From positions 124,001 through 188,000 of the forward strand of contig NZ_JAGIPG010000007.1 of NCBI RefSeq assembly GCF_017877055.1: 64,000 nt of DNA, in the 5' to 3' direction. The notes beneath the pieces were generated by a model that saw only the letters and a list, made by a program, of their open reading frames with translations, had not been told where the DNA came from and searched no databases. The translations under genes were made by a program, and so were the position numbers. Position 1 is the first letter of the stretch, and every line of letters begins with the position of its first letter. This DNA is from Neorhizobium galegae (GTDB lineage Bacteria; Pseudomonadota; Alphaproteobacteria; Rhizobiales; Rhizobiaceae). Below, one piece after another: positions 1 to 8,555 of the stretch.

Positions 1-486
1 GGAGGAGCACCAGGGGAAAATGTCATCGTTGACCGTCTTGCCGACATCCTTCTTGTTCAGGCGCTCCGGGCTTATCTCGCCGAGACCGGTCCGGGCCAGG
101 CAAGCTGGCTTGCCGGCCTTGCCGATCCCAAGCTCGCGCGCGCCATGCGCAGCTTTCACAACGATGTGGCCGCTGACTGGTCGGTCGCATCGATGGCGTC
201 GGCTGCGGGCATGTCGAGGTCGTCTTTCGCGGAGAAGTTTAAGTCCGTCGTCGGGGTAGCGCCTCTCGACTATGTGACGCGCTGGCGCATGCAGCGGGTT
301 CGCCGGGCGCTAATCGAGACGGATCTCGCCTTCGCGACAATCGCAGAGGACAACGGATATCGGTCGCGAACCTCCTGCAGCCAGACGTTCAAGCGCATGT
401 TCGGGCATCCGCCACAGGATCTGAGGAGCTATATCGACCCTCATTTTGGGGACCGATACGAAGACGGATCCATCCAGGCCGCCTGA
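1..486 (+). CDS. AraC-family transcriptional regulator, C-terminal part
   Basis: The reading frame is open from base 1, so the start lies outside the window; 161 residues are visible. The first 45 or so resemble the end of a cupin-type (Cupin_6) sensor domain (ENVIVDRLADILLVQALRAY). The rest is a complete AraC/XylS double helix-turn-helix: DWSVASMASAAGMSRSSFAEKF, then FATIAEDNGYRSRTSCSQTFKRMFGHPPQDLR. It should bind DNA as an activator. It ends one base before a convergent oxidoreductase fragment; regulators of this kind often sit beside the dehydrogenase they control. Family confidence is high; the target is unknown. Confidence 0.85.
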   Translation, partial: GGAPGENVIVDRLADILLVQALRAYLAETGPGQASWLAGLADPKLARAMRSFHNDVAADWSVASMASAAGMSRSSFAEKFKSVVGVAPLDYVTRWRMQRVRRALIETDLAFATIAEDNGYRSRTSCSQTFKRMFGHPPQDLRSYIDPHFGDRYEDGSIQAA

Positions 487-699
487 TCAGGCAAAGCGAA
501 CCTGCAATTTTCTTGCCCGGCCGCTCTGGTACAGGCTCGCAAGATCCGCGGGCAGCATTTCAAATCCCTCGTAGACGTTGCAGACTGGCTTCAGCCGGCC
601 GCTCTCGAGAAGGACGGCTAGCTTGTCTTCGGCCTCGAGCCGCTCATGGTAGAAGCTGTCGACGACCCACAATTCCGACGTCACGCCACGCTCCGCCAT
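487..699 (-). pseudogene. NADP-dependent oxidoreductase (MDR family), C-terminal fragment
   Basis: The product shows FYHERLEAEDKLAVLLESG and KPVCNVYEGFEMLPADLAS and ends SGRARKLQVRFA. This matches the last 70 residues of zinc-independent medium-chain reductases of the curcumin/leukotriene B4 reductase type, normally about 330 to 340 residues. The frame stays open upstream to about 795, but residues before about 720 no longer look like the family. The Rossmann domain is absent, so the gene has been cut, with IS6-family sequence lying just upstream. It is probably non-functional. Confidence 0.6.
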
Positions 700-840
700 G
701 ATCGCTTCGACAGTCGGCGTTATTCCACAGACCTCCTTTCGCGTTCGATTTCCGTGCGATGCCCCCTCGGAATAGAAGCTTGAGGCACCGTAAACTTAAC
801 GTCCGTCAGGCGACCGCTGGTGCTCCTGCTCGACCTGCGA

Positions 841-1542
841 TTATATGCGAGCGATCACCGCCCACATGTTCATGGCAGCGGCGCGTAGTTCGCGATGGTG
901 GCTGGCGGAAATGTCGTGGCGAGGGATGTGGAATAGGTTGGCAATCGGATCGTGAATGGAGACGAAGCGCTGCAAGTGTCTCTGTGACTTGAAGCGCTTC
1001 ATGATCCGCTCTCGCTGTCGCACTGGCTGATGGGAATTCTCGGCTCGATTGTTGAGCCCCTTGTGGGATCGATGCTCGACGCCCGGCATGATCTCTCGTC
1101 TTGCGGCGTCATAGGATCGGAGCTTGTCGCTCACCATCACGCGTGGCGCACGGCCTTGGCCCTTCAGCAGCTTGCGCATCAGGCGTTTGGCTGCCTTGGC
1201 GTTGCGGCAGCTTTGCACCAGCACCTCCAGCACAAATCCGTCCTGATCAACGGCGCGGCACAGCCAATGTTTCTCGCCTCCAATCGAAATGACGGCCTCG
1301 TCGAGATGCCATTTATCGCCGAGCTGGCCGCGCGAACGTCGACGGATCTGGTTGGCGAAGATTCGCCCGAATTTTTCCGCCCACAGCCTGACCGTTTGAT
1401 GCGAAACGATGATCCCTCGGGCCGCCAGCATGTCCTCGACCATTCGCAGGCTGAGTGGAAACCGAAAATAGAGCCATACGGCATGGCCGATGATTTCGGC
1501 GGGAAAACGATGGCGGCGGTAAAGAGGATCTCGGTCAGTCAT
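841..1542 (-). CDS. IS6-family transposase, apparently intact
   Basis: A 233-residue DDE transposase, the normal length for the IS6/IS240/IS26 family. It opens MTDRDPLYRRHRFPAEIIGH with the HAVWLYFRFPLSLRMVEDML helix-turn-helix region. The DDE residues are visible: D in KWHLDEAVIS, D in VMVSDKLRSY, and E in GLNNRAENSHQP. The ATG at 1542 fits family length; a longer in-frame start at 1566 would add eight residues read across the junction with the neighbouring remnant. I could not find convincing terminal inverted repeats, and only about 20 bases separate the ATG from the junction, so one end of the element may be lost although the gene is whole. Confidence 0.85.
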   Translation of the reverse strand: MTDRDPLYRRHRFPAEIIGHAVWLYFRFPLSLRMVEDMLAARGIIVSHQTVRLWAEKFGRIFANQIRRRSRGQLGDKWHLDEAVISIGGEKHWLCRAVDQDGFVLEVLVQSCRNAKAAKRLMRKLLKGQGRAPRVMVSDKLRSYDAARREIMPGVEHRSHKGLNNRAENSHQPVRQRERIMKRFKSQRHLQRFVSIHDPIANLFHIPRHDISASHHRELRAAAMNMWAVIARI

Positions 1543-1556
1543 GGCCGAGCATCCTA

Positions 1557-1796
1557 GTCCATCCACACGTCATTTGGGCTCGGCGCTTTCCGCCGCAAGC
1601 GGCAGGCATAGTCGGGGCCGAACTTCTTTGCCCAACACCTGATCGTCTCATAGGAAACGACGATGCCCCGCTCCAAAAGCATCTCCTCGACCAAACGCCG
1701 GCTCAATGGAAATCGGAAATACAGCCAGACCGCATGGGCGATCAAAGCGGGAGGAAACCGATGGCGCTTGTAGCTGACGGGGCTCTTGCTCCTCAC
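1557..1796 (-). pseudogene. IS6-family transposase, N-terminal stump
   Basis: About 78 residues that parallel the N-terminus of the neighbouring transposase (YKRHRFPPALIAHAVWLYF, FPLSRRLVEEMLLERGIVVS) but clearly differ, so this is a second element. The stump runs to RRKAPSPNDVW, exactly where family members continue HLDE, the first catalytic Asp. From about base 1562 the sequence switches to that of the other element and reaches a stop at once. All catalytic residues are missing. The junction fits insertion of, or recombination between, two related elements in the same orientation. Confidence 0.75.
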
Positions 1797-1947
1797 GGCG
1801 AGTTACCCGCAACCTTTCAGCCCAAGTTAATCTGACATCACCCTCTTGCTTTGCTCGTCGTGTCCCGTCACGCGGGGGTCGGTATCCCTATGCTGCTCGC
1901 CTTGCTGGCCCTGGCTGGCCTGGCGGGGCATCCAGCACGGATTTTAT

Positions 1948-3450
1948 CTACTCTACGAACATTTCGTCTCGCCCCTTGCGAACGTTCGGAATAATCGCAG
2001 CGGCAAGCAGAACGACTGAAACGAGAAGGAGACCTGCACTGATCGGTTCGGTGATGAATGTCGAAAGAGATCCGCGAGATAGAATAAGCGCTCGGCGCAT
2101 GTTTTCCTCCATCAACTTGCCGAGTACAAAGCCAAGCAGAAGAGGCGCTGGTTCGAAGCCGCATTTGATCAGCAAGTAGCCGACAAAACCGAATAGCCCT
2201 ATAAACATGACATCGGTCGGCAGTGAGTTTATAGAATAAATACCAATGCAGCAGAATGCGAGGATTGCCGGGAACATCAGCCGGTAGGGGACCTTCAAAA
2301 GCCGCACCCATAGGCCGACCATCGGCAGGTTGATGACGAGAAGCATCAGATTGCCGACCCACATGGAGGCAATCATACCCCAGAATAAGCTTGGATTGCC
2401 GGTCATGACCTGAGGTCCAGGAATAATACCTTGAATTGTCATCGCACCAACCATTAGCGCCATGACCGCATTGCCCGGAATTCCCAACGTCAGCAGAGGA
2501 ATGAACGAGGTTTGTGCGCCGGCATTGTTGGCCGATTCAGGACCTGCGACGCCCTCAATAGCACCCTTTCCGAAACGAGTGGGGTCCTTTGCAAGCTTCT
2601 TCTCCATCGCGTAGGAGGCAAAAGGAGCCAGGACTGCGCCATTGCCAGGCAGGATGCCAAGTATGGATCCCATAACCGTTCCCCTGACTACCGGAGCCCA
2701 AGACTGGCGAAGCTCTTCTCGGTTTGGAAGTAATCGACCGATCGGCTTTCTGACGACGTCGCGGCTCTCCGGTTGTGCCAGATTGCGCATGATCTCCGCC
2801 ACTCCAAAGATGCCCATCGCCAACACAGCGAAATCGATTCCATCTGACAAAAAGATCAAGCCGAAGGTCATCCTCTCATCGCCCGTCTCCAAATCTGTAC
2901 CAACGGTCGATAGAAGTATGCCCACTAGGATCATCGCAACAGCCTTTAGGACAGAACCTCCGGCCAGAACGACGGCAAGCACCAGACCCATGATCATCAA
3001 GGAAAAATATTCTGTCGCGCCGAACATCAGAGCGATCTTCGTAAGGGGCGCTCCTAGGGCAGCGATCACAAGAGTGGCGACGGAGCCCGCGAAAAACGAG
3101 CCGAGCGCTGCCACCGCCAAGGCGGCTCCGGCGCGCCCTTTTTTCGCCATTTCGTGACCGTCGATAGCCGTCACGACTGAGGTGGCTTCGCCGGGAATAT
3201 TGACCAGGATCGCCGTGGTCGAACCGCCATATTGCGCGCCATAGTAAATGCCAGCGAGCATGATCAGTGACCCAGTAGGATCGAGACTGAATGTAATGGG
3301 CAGCAGCATGGCAATCGTGGCGACCGGTCCCACGCCGGGAAGTACACCGATCAACGTACCGACGAGGCATCCCAGGAAGGCAAGTCCAAGGTTTTGAAGT
3401 CCGAGCGCTACGGAAAATCCGAGCGACAGGTTGGAAAGAAACGTTTCCAT
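1948..3450 (-). CDS. tctA: Tripartite tricarboxylate transporter, large permease subunit (TctA)
   Basis: A 500-residue membrane protein, the usual TctA length, hydrophobic throughout. It carries the duplicated family signature: GTLIGVLPGVGPVATIAMLL at about residues 31 to 50 and GSILGILPGNGAVLAPF near residue 260. TctA works with TctB and a periplasmic TctC protein to take up carboxylates using an ion gradient. Its start codon overlaps the tctB stop by one base (TAATG), showing translational coupling, and it is the last gene of the leftward operon. Known TTT substrates include citrate, terephthalate and other aromatic or organic acids. Beside aromatic-catabolic enzymes an aromatic acid or ring-cleavage product is a reasonable guess, not a demonstration. 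Confidence 0.92.
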   Translation of the reverse strand: METFLSNLSLGFSVALGLQNLGLAFLGCLVGTLIGVLPGVGPVATIAMLLPITFSLDPTGSLIMLAGIYYGAQYGGSTTAILVNIPGEATSVVTAIDGHEMAKKGRAGAALAVAALGSFFAGSVATLVIAALGAPLTKIALMFGATEYFSLMIMGLVLAVVLAGGSVLKAVAMILVGILLSTVGTDLETGDERMTFGLIFLSDGIDFAVLAMGIFGVAEIMRNLAQPESRDVVRKPIGRLLPNREELRQSWAPVVRGTVMGSILGILPGNGAVLAPFASYAMEKKLAKDPTRFGKGAIEGVAGPESANNAGAQTSFIPLLTLGIPGNAVMALMVGAMTIQGIIPGPQVMTGNPSLFWGMIASMWVGNLMLLVINLPMVGLWVRLLKVPYRLMFPAILAFCCIGIYSINSLPTDVMFIGLFGFVGYLLIKCGFEPAPLLLGFVLGKLMEENMRRALILSRGSLSTFITEPISAGLLLVSVVLLAAAIIPNVRKGRDEMFVE

Positions 3451-4088
3451 TACTCGCTCTCCCCGCGATCGGCAAGAACGGGCTTTCGGCTCGTGTAAAA
3501 GATCATTACGGCGGCTGCGATCATGACCAGCGCCGAGATCCGCAATATTGATTTCGCATCCCAGCCATCGGGAAATATTTCGATGACAGCTTGCGGGAAT
3601 ACCGGGATGGGAAGGTTCAACATATCGCAGAACACGAGCATGCAGCTGGGCGTAAGCCCAAGCGAAAGCATCACAAGCTCGTGGATCCGCGCTTCGGCAC
3701 TCGCCATACCTCCGATGATGATGGCGATTGGAACTGCGACGATGAGGCCTAGACCCGGTGTCGTCACCGGCCCGATGGTCAAAGGCCGGATAGTTGCAGA
3801 AAAAGCAAAGATTGCGAGGATGATCAGGAGCGGGCCTTGTAGATTCCCCCGCTCCAGACGCTCACCGCTGTGCAAAAATGCCGATAGGACCAGCGCGACC
3901 CCGCAAAGTCCGACCGCCCATGCCAGCATATGGGGTAACATGCCCGATCCCATGGCGCTGAGCGTACCCGGATCGAGGTCGCGGGTAAGCCACAGTGTCA
4001 GTGCCGCAATCGATACAAGTGCGATACCGCCTGCCAAGTTTTGAGGTGCCTTGAGCCCCTTTGCGCGATGTTTCAGTCGGCTGGTCAT
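3450..4088 (-). CDS. tctB: Tripartite tricarboxylate transporter, small permease subunit (TctB)
   Basis: A 212-residue protein with several hydrophobic segments (GGIALVSIAALTLWL, MLAWAVGLCGVALVL, PLLIILAIFAFSATI) and the DLDPGTLSAMGSGMLPHML stretch characteristic of TctB (a G-P/M-G-x-x-P pattern). TctB is the small, poorly conserved membrane partner of TctA. The order tctC, tctB, tctA in the direction of transcription is standard. The gene ends in a one-base overlap with tctA. The ATG at 4088 has only a weak ribosome-binding site but gives the normal length. Confidence 0.88.
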   Translation of the reverse strand: MTSRLKHRAKGLKAPQNLAGGIALVSIAALTLWLTRDLDPGTLSAMGSGMLPHMLAWAVGLCGVALVLSAFLHSGERLERGNLQGPLLIILAIFAFSATIRPLTIGPVTTPGLGLIVAVPIAIIIGGMASAEARIHELVMLSLGLTPSCMLVFCDMLNLPIPVFPQAVIEIFPDGWDAKSILRISALVMIAAAVMIFYTSRKPVLADRGESE

Positions 4089-4136
4089 ATGGCTTCATCC
4101 CTCTTTCGAGTTTCTCGTCGTGTCACGGGAAACCGC

Positions 4137-5117
4137 TCAGTTCGGCTCCACGCCAAGGGAATGAATGACCTTTCCCGTGGAAACCAGTTGCGCGTCGAGA
4201 TAGGCTTTTGCACCTGCCGGCGTCACAATGTCGCCGCTCTCGATTTCAAACCCAAGCGTGGGAGCGCGAGCAAGAACATCTGGCTCCGCTAGAGCCCTGG
4301 CAATGGCCTTACTCATGCTGTCTACGATTGCCACAGGCGTACCTGCGGGCGCCATCACCATGAACCAACCCTGGAGATCGATATCCTTGAAGTTCTCCGA
4401 GATCGACGGCACGTCGGGGAGCGACGGAACCCGCTGGTTGCCAGCCACAGCGATAGGACGCAGCGATCCATCCTTGATAAATGCTTCGACCACCGACGCC
4501 GACTGGATGGTCACCGGGGTTCGGCCGGTGATGCTATCCTGCACGGCGTTGTTGATGTTGTTATAGGGCACCAGCACGAATTTGGAGCCGGACTGCTTGT
4601 TGATCGACTGGGCGATCAGCCCGGAAATATTCCGAGGGCCGTCCACCGCAATGCTGAGCGTGCCTGGTGCTTCCTTTTCCAGTGCAAGCAGTTCGGTCAG
4701 GTTGTTGGCCGCAATTTTGGGGTTCACCAGAAGCAGCAGGTGGCTGCGGGCCACCTTGGATACGGCAATGAAGTCCTTTGCAGGGTCGTAAGAAAGCGAC
4801 TTGACCGTAAAAGGGTTGGTGACCAGGGCTGCCGAGGTGCCGAACAGGAAAGTGTAGCCATCGGCGTTGGCACGAGCGACCGACTGTGTACCAACGACAT
4901 TGCCGGCACCGGGCCGATTTTCGACGATGAATTGCTGTCCCAACGTACGCGACAACTTATCGGTGATAATGCGGGCAAGAACATCGGGGCTGCTTCCCGC
5001 TGCCTGGGATACAACGACTGTGACCGGTCGTTGTGGCCAGTCTGCAGCTTCTGCCGCCCCGAAAGCTAGTAGCGAGCCAAGGCAAGCTACGATCATGCGT
5101 CTCGAAAATTTTAGCAT
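4137..5117 (-). CDS. tctC: Bug-family periplasmic solute-binding protein of the TTT system (TctC)
   Basis: A 326-residue secreted binding protein. The N-terminus (MLKFSRRMIVACLGSLLAFG, then AAEAADWPQRP) is a signal peptide with a likely cleavage after AEA. The mature part has typical Bug motifs: PVTVVVSQAAGSSPDVLARI and FIVENRPGAGN. The ATG at 5117 is preceded by a strong GGAGGAGGAT site; a 72-residue in-frame extension upstream is Arg-rich and not protein-like. It follows the FAH hydrolase gene by about 44 bases, in one operon with the ring-degradation enzymes, so its ligand is probably the substrate of that pathway or a related acid. Confidence 0.92.
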   Translation of the reverse strand: MLKFSRRMIVACLGSLLAFGAAEAADWPQRPVTVVVSQAAGSSPDVLARIITDKLSRTLGQQFIVENRPGAGNVVGTQSVARANADGYTFLFGTSAALVTNPFTVKSLSYDPAKDFIAVSKVARSHLLLLVNPKIAANNLTELLALEKEAPGTLSIAVDGPRNISGLIAQSINKQSGSKFVLVPYNNINNAVQDSITGRTPVTIQSASVVEAFIKDGSLRPIAVAGNQRVPSLPDVPSISENFKDIDLQGWFMVMAPAGTPVAIVDSMSKAIARALAEPDVLARAPTLGFEIESGDIVTPAGAKAYLDAQLVSTGKVIHSLGVEPN

Positions 5118-5161
5118 ACTATCCTCCTCCAGGTTATTGTGGTCGCCGAGCGCTGATCGGG

Positions 5162-6010
5162 TTAGCGGATCTCGTCGACAATAGAATTTTGTAGCGTTCC
5201 CAGTTTGTCGATCTCCACCTCCACAATATCGCCAGCCTTCATCCAGAGCGGCGGGGTGCGCTTGGCGCCGACGCCGCCGGGTGTGCCGCTGACGATGACG
5301 TCGCCGGCTTCCAGGCGCGTGAAGCTCGAGCAATATTCGATCTGGCGGGCGATATCGAAGATCATCTGGGCGAAGGTCGCGTCCTGGACCACGTGACCGT
5401 TGAGGCGGGTCTGCAGGCGCAGGTCGGCCAGCGGGCCGAGCTCGTCAGGCGTCATCATCCACGGGCCGAACGCGCCGGTATCGGGGAAATTCTTGCCCGG
5501 CGTGAACTGGTGCGTGTGGTACTGGAAGTCGCGAATGCTGCCATCGTTATAGCAGGCATAGCCCGCCACGTGGCTCATCGCTTCGCCGCGGGAAATATAA
5601 CGGCCCGGCTTGCCGATGATGACGGCAAGCTCGCCCTCAAAATCGAGATGGGTCGAAACCTTCGGTCGGATGATCGGTGCGAGATGACCGGTCTGGCTAT
5701 TGGCGTAACGCGAGAAAATCGTCGGATTTTCCACTTCGGTTCGGCCGGTCTCTCTGCGATGCATCTCGTAGTTCAGGCCGACGCAGAGGATCTTGTCGGG
5801 ATTGGGCACGACCGGCAGCCATTCGACTTCGGAGATCGGCGTGGCGGCGGCGGAAGTGGCAGCCTCGGCAACATCCGCGAGATTCGCCGTGATCGCCGCC
5901 TTGAGGTCGACATAACGGCCGGCGAGCGCTGCGCCTGCGTCACGGAAGGTCTCGCCTTCGATAACACCCCAGGTAGTGCGGCCGGCGATCTTGACGGTGG
6001 AAAGTCTCAT
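5162..6010 (-). CDS. Fumarylacetoacetate hydrolase (FAH) family protein
   Basis: A 282-residue member of the FAH/HpcE superfamily. The metal-site motif is present as HLDFEGELAVIIGKPGRYIS, followed by GYACYNDGSIRDFQ and TPGKNFPDTGAFGPW; the end shows VIVSGTPGGVGAKRTPPLWM. Family members hydrolyse or decarboxylate acyl pyruvates, or hydrate oxoalkenoates, after aromatic ring cleavage. It lies directly downstream of the flavin hydroxylase and extradiol-type dioxygenase, which fits hydrolysis of the ring-fission product. The ATG at 6010 gives the usual N-terminus (MRLSTVKIAGRTTWGVIEGE). The exact reaction cannot be read from sequence. Confidence 0.88.
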   Translation of the reverse strand: MRLSTVKIAGRTTWGVIEGETFRDAGAALAGRYVDLKAAITANLADVAEAATSAAATPISEVEWLPVVPNPDKILCVGLNYEMHRRETGRTEVENPTIFSRYANSQTGHLAPIIRPKVSTHLDFEGELAVIIGKPGRYISRGEAMSHVAGYACYNDGSIRDFQYHTHQFTPGKNFPDTGAFGPWMMTPDELGPLADLRLQTRLNGHVVQDATFAQMIFDIARQIEYCSSFTRLEAGDVIVSGTPGGVGAKRTPPLWMKAGDIVEVEIDKLGTLQNSIVDEIR

Positions 6011-6048
6011 TGTCTTGCTCCTGAATAGGGTTCTTTATCGAAAGCGCA

Positions 6049-7626
6049 TCAAACGAGCCGGGCGTGCAGCTCAGTTATCTGCTGGCGAAGCGCTTCGACA
6101 TTCTGCGCGGCGCCGAAGACGTAGTGGTCCGGACGGACGATCGCGGCGATCGCGCCATGGCGATCGAACCATGCGGAAAGCACGCCGTCCTTCTCGCGAA
6201 GCACCGTCGGGTCGGCATTCTCGTCTCCTTGCGGGGCAACGGCCTTGACCACGATCCCGTCGATCGCTGCGGCCAGCGCTTCGCCCTCGCCCGTCCCGAT
6301 CCGGCGACCATCGAGAACCAGCCGCCACTCCGGTCCGGTGAACTTATCCAACAGGCGCGGAGCAGCGCCTTCGACGATCGCCGGCTGCGGGAAGAGCAAC
6401 CCTCGTGCCGGGGTGCCCTCTTTTGCGATCAATCCATCCTCAATGGACGGGACGATTTCCTGGCGGGTAATGGTGAGCGGCTTGCCGCCGCCATCGGCGA
6501 GAATCTTGGCATCGCGTGCGGCAGCGGCTTCCGGATCGCGCTCGCAGATCGTTTGGCCGATCGCCTTGATCTTGCCGGTCAATGTCTGCACATGCCGCTT
6601 GCGTTCAATCGTATATGTATCGAGCAGTGCTTCTGATGACTGCCCCCTCAGGATTCGATCAAGCCTCCAGACGAGGTTGGAAACGTCACGCAGACCCTGG
6701 CACATGCCCTGTCCGATGAACGGTGGCTGCTGGTGCGCGGCGTCGCCGGCGATGAGCACGCGCCCGCGGCGCCAATCGTCAGCCACCAGTGCATGGAAGC
6801 GATAGGCAGCTGCGCGCCAGAGGTCGCCCTCTTCAGGGGTCAGCCAGGGCGACAGCAACTGCCAGACATTTTCCGGCTTTTCCATTTCGCGCGGATTTTC
6901 ACCCGGCAGGAGCATGATCTCCCAGCGGCGATGGTTTTTCGGCCCCATGATATAGCTTGTCGGCCGTGCCGGATTGCAGAACTGCGCCGATGTCTGCGGC
7001 AGCTTGCCCAGGGCGTCCTCATGAACCTGCACGTCCACCACCAACCACGGTTCGTCGAAGACCAGGTCCTCGAACTTTATGCCGGACTGTTCGCGTACCT
7101 GGCTCCATGCTCCATCGCAGCCGATCACGTATTTCGCCGCGACGTTCCGGGTCTTGCCGGCGGCGTCCTTCAGCGTCGCGAAGACCTCATCCGCCTGCGG
7201 ATCGAGACCGATCATTTCCGTGCCAAGCTCGACCGTCACGCAATCGAAGCTTTCGGCATGCTGCCGCATGACAGCCTCGACCGGCGGCTGGGTGAATACC
7301 ATGCTCGGCGTGTAGCCTAGCGGATAAGGCTTCGGCACCATGTCGATGCGGCGGATAAGTTGTCCCTGTGCGCCGAAATGCTGGGAGGCCGTGAATGGCG
7401 CGATATATGGCAGCACCTGGTCGGCGATACCCATATTGTCAAAGTGCCGCAGGATCTCGTGGTCAATCGCGATGGCGCGCGGCTTGTCGTAGATATCTGT
7501 CAGCCGATCCACAACGAGTGTGGAATGTCCCCGTGCGCCAAGCATGCCGGCGGCAACTGCACCGGCCGGACCGAAGCCCACCACCAGCACGTCATATCGG
7601 TTCGAAATATCGTTCTCGTTCGTCAC
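6049..7626 (-). CDS. FAD-dependent aromatic hydroxylase, MhpA-like (copy A)
   Basis: A 525-residue class A flavoprotein monooxygenase. FAD motifs: GFGPAGAVAAGMLG near the N-terminus, the DG motif in YVIGCDGAWSQVRE, and the GD motif in GRVLIAGDAAHQQPP. These enzymes use NAD(P)H and O2 to hydroxylate phenolic rings, as in 3-(3-hydroxyphenyl)propionate hydroxylase. The start is taken as GTG at 7626, with AGAGG about 9 bases upstream and just after the preceding stop; an ATG-type start at 7791 would intrude deep into the dioxygenase gene. It resembles the hydroxylase at 25195-26796 along its whole length (both contain PYPLGYTP, MVFTQPPVE, NHRRWEIML, AAYRFHALVA). Confidence 0.9.
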   Translation of the reverse strand: MTNENDISNRYDVLVVGFGPAGAVAAGMLGARGHSTLVVDRLTDIYDKPRAIAIDHEILRHFDNMGIADQVLPYIAPFTASQHFGAQGQLIRRIDMVPKPYPLGYTPSMVFTQPPVEAVMRQHAESFDCVTVELGTEMIGLDPQADEVFATLKDAAGKTRNVAAKYVIGCDGAWSQVREQSGIKFEDLVFDEPWLVVDVQVHEDALGKLPQTSAQFCNPARPTSYIMGPKNHRRWEIMLLPGENPREMEKPENVWQLLSPWLTPEEGDLWRAAAYRFHALVADDWRRGRVLIAGDAAHQQPPFIGQGMCQGLRDVSNLVWRLDRILRGQSSEALLDTYTIERKRHVQTLTGKIKAIGQTICERDPEAAAARDAKILADGGGKPLTITRQEIVPSIEDGLIAKEGTPARGLLFPQPAIVEGAAPRLLDKFTGPEWRLVLDGRRIGTGEGEALAAAIDGIVVKAVAPQGDENADPTVLREKDGVLSAWFDRHGAIAAIVRPDHYVFGAAQNVEALRQQITELHARLV

Positions 7627-7657
7627 GGGAAAGCCTCTGCAAACTGAAGCGGCGGTG

Positions 7658-8551
7658 TCAGGCGCCGGAAAATCCGATGGAAATCTGCGCCTTCTTGCAG
7701 GCGTCACTTTTTGGAGGCGCAATGCCCCAATGGTCTGTCCGGCCCGGCGGCCACACCCATTCTTCCGGCCCGCGGACACGATAGCCGTCATCGACCTGAA
7801 GCACTTCGGCGGTGTATTCGATCACCACGCCTTGCGGATCGATGAAATAAGCGAAGACATTGTCCCCCGGGCCGTGCCGTCCAACGCCCCAGCCGATCGG
7901 ATACCCCTGGTCCACGACCAGCCCGGAACCGCGCATGACGGATTCCAGGTCAGGCATCAGGAAAGCGACATGGTTCAGTCCGTTGGCCGGCGCTTCCGCC
8001 AGCACCACCGCGTGATGGTCGGCATTGCAGCACAGAAACGTCATAAGCTTGGAGCGGTCCGTCAGGCGGAAGCCGAGGACATCCCGGTAGAAGCTCGAAA
8101 GTGCCTCGATCTGCGCGCTGTTGATATTGACATGGGCGAGGCGGTGCGGCCGGTTGGCGACGATCGCGCCTTGTCGGCGGCGATCTCCATGCACGAATTC
8201 CAGCACCGAACCCTGTGGCTCCCGGATAACGAAACGCTCGCCGCCGGAAGGTGCATCGGCAGGCCCCGGCTCTCTCAGCACGACACAACCCGCTGCGACC
8301 GTTTTAGCAAAAAGCGAATGCAGGTCTTCGGCGGAGCGTACGCGGAAAGTGGTCTTGCGCAGCTCCGAACGGTCGCTCCGCTTTAGCTCCAGCACGTGAA
8401 AATCGTCGCCGGTCGCCGCCAAGAAGACCCTGTCCTCTGTCTCGGCTACGATATCCAGCCCCCAAACGCGGGTGTAGAAATCGACGGAAGCACAGAGATC
8501 GGGCGTACCCAGCTCGACACTACGCAGGGCGGAAACAGGAAAATCGGTCAT
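7658..8551 (-). CDS. Two-domain VOC protein, type I extradiol dioxygenase-like (copy A)
   Basis: A 297-residue protein with two vicinal-oxygen-chelate modules, the size of 2,3-dihydroxybiphenyl dioxygenases. In the C-terminal module the three Fe ligands expected for a type I extradiol enzyme are present: His in RLAHVNINS, His in GLNHVAFLMP, and Glu in VIEYTAEV. Such enzymes open catechols next to the two hydroxyls, which fits its place between the hydroxylase and the amidohydrolase. The ATG at 8551 is preferred because GATGAGG lies about 10 bases upstream; an ATG at 8566 overlaps the upstream gene. It is paralogous to the protein at 22051-23010. Confidence 0.85.
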   Translation of the reverse strand: MTDFPVSALRSVELGTPDLCASVDFYTRVWGLDIVAETEDRVFLAATGDDFHVLELKRSDRSELRKTTFRVRSAEDLHSLFAKTVAAGCVVLREPGPADAPSGGERFVIREPQGSVLEFVHGDRRRQGAIVANRPHRLAHVNINSAQIEALSSFYRDVLGFRLTDRSKLMTFLCCNADHHAVVLAEAPANGLNHVAFLMPDLESVMRGSGLVVDQGYPIGWGVGRHGPGDNVFAYFIDPQGVVIEYTAEVLQVDDGYRVRGPEEWVWPPGRTDHWGIAPPKSDACKKAQISIGFSGA

Positions 8552-8555
8552 CTGA

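Noticed and set aside
780..1850. Terminal inverted repeats of the IS6-family element
   Set aside because: I compared the flanks of 841-1542 and of the stump but found no pair matching over more than about 7 bases, so no ends are called.
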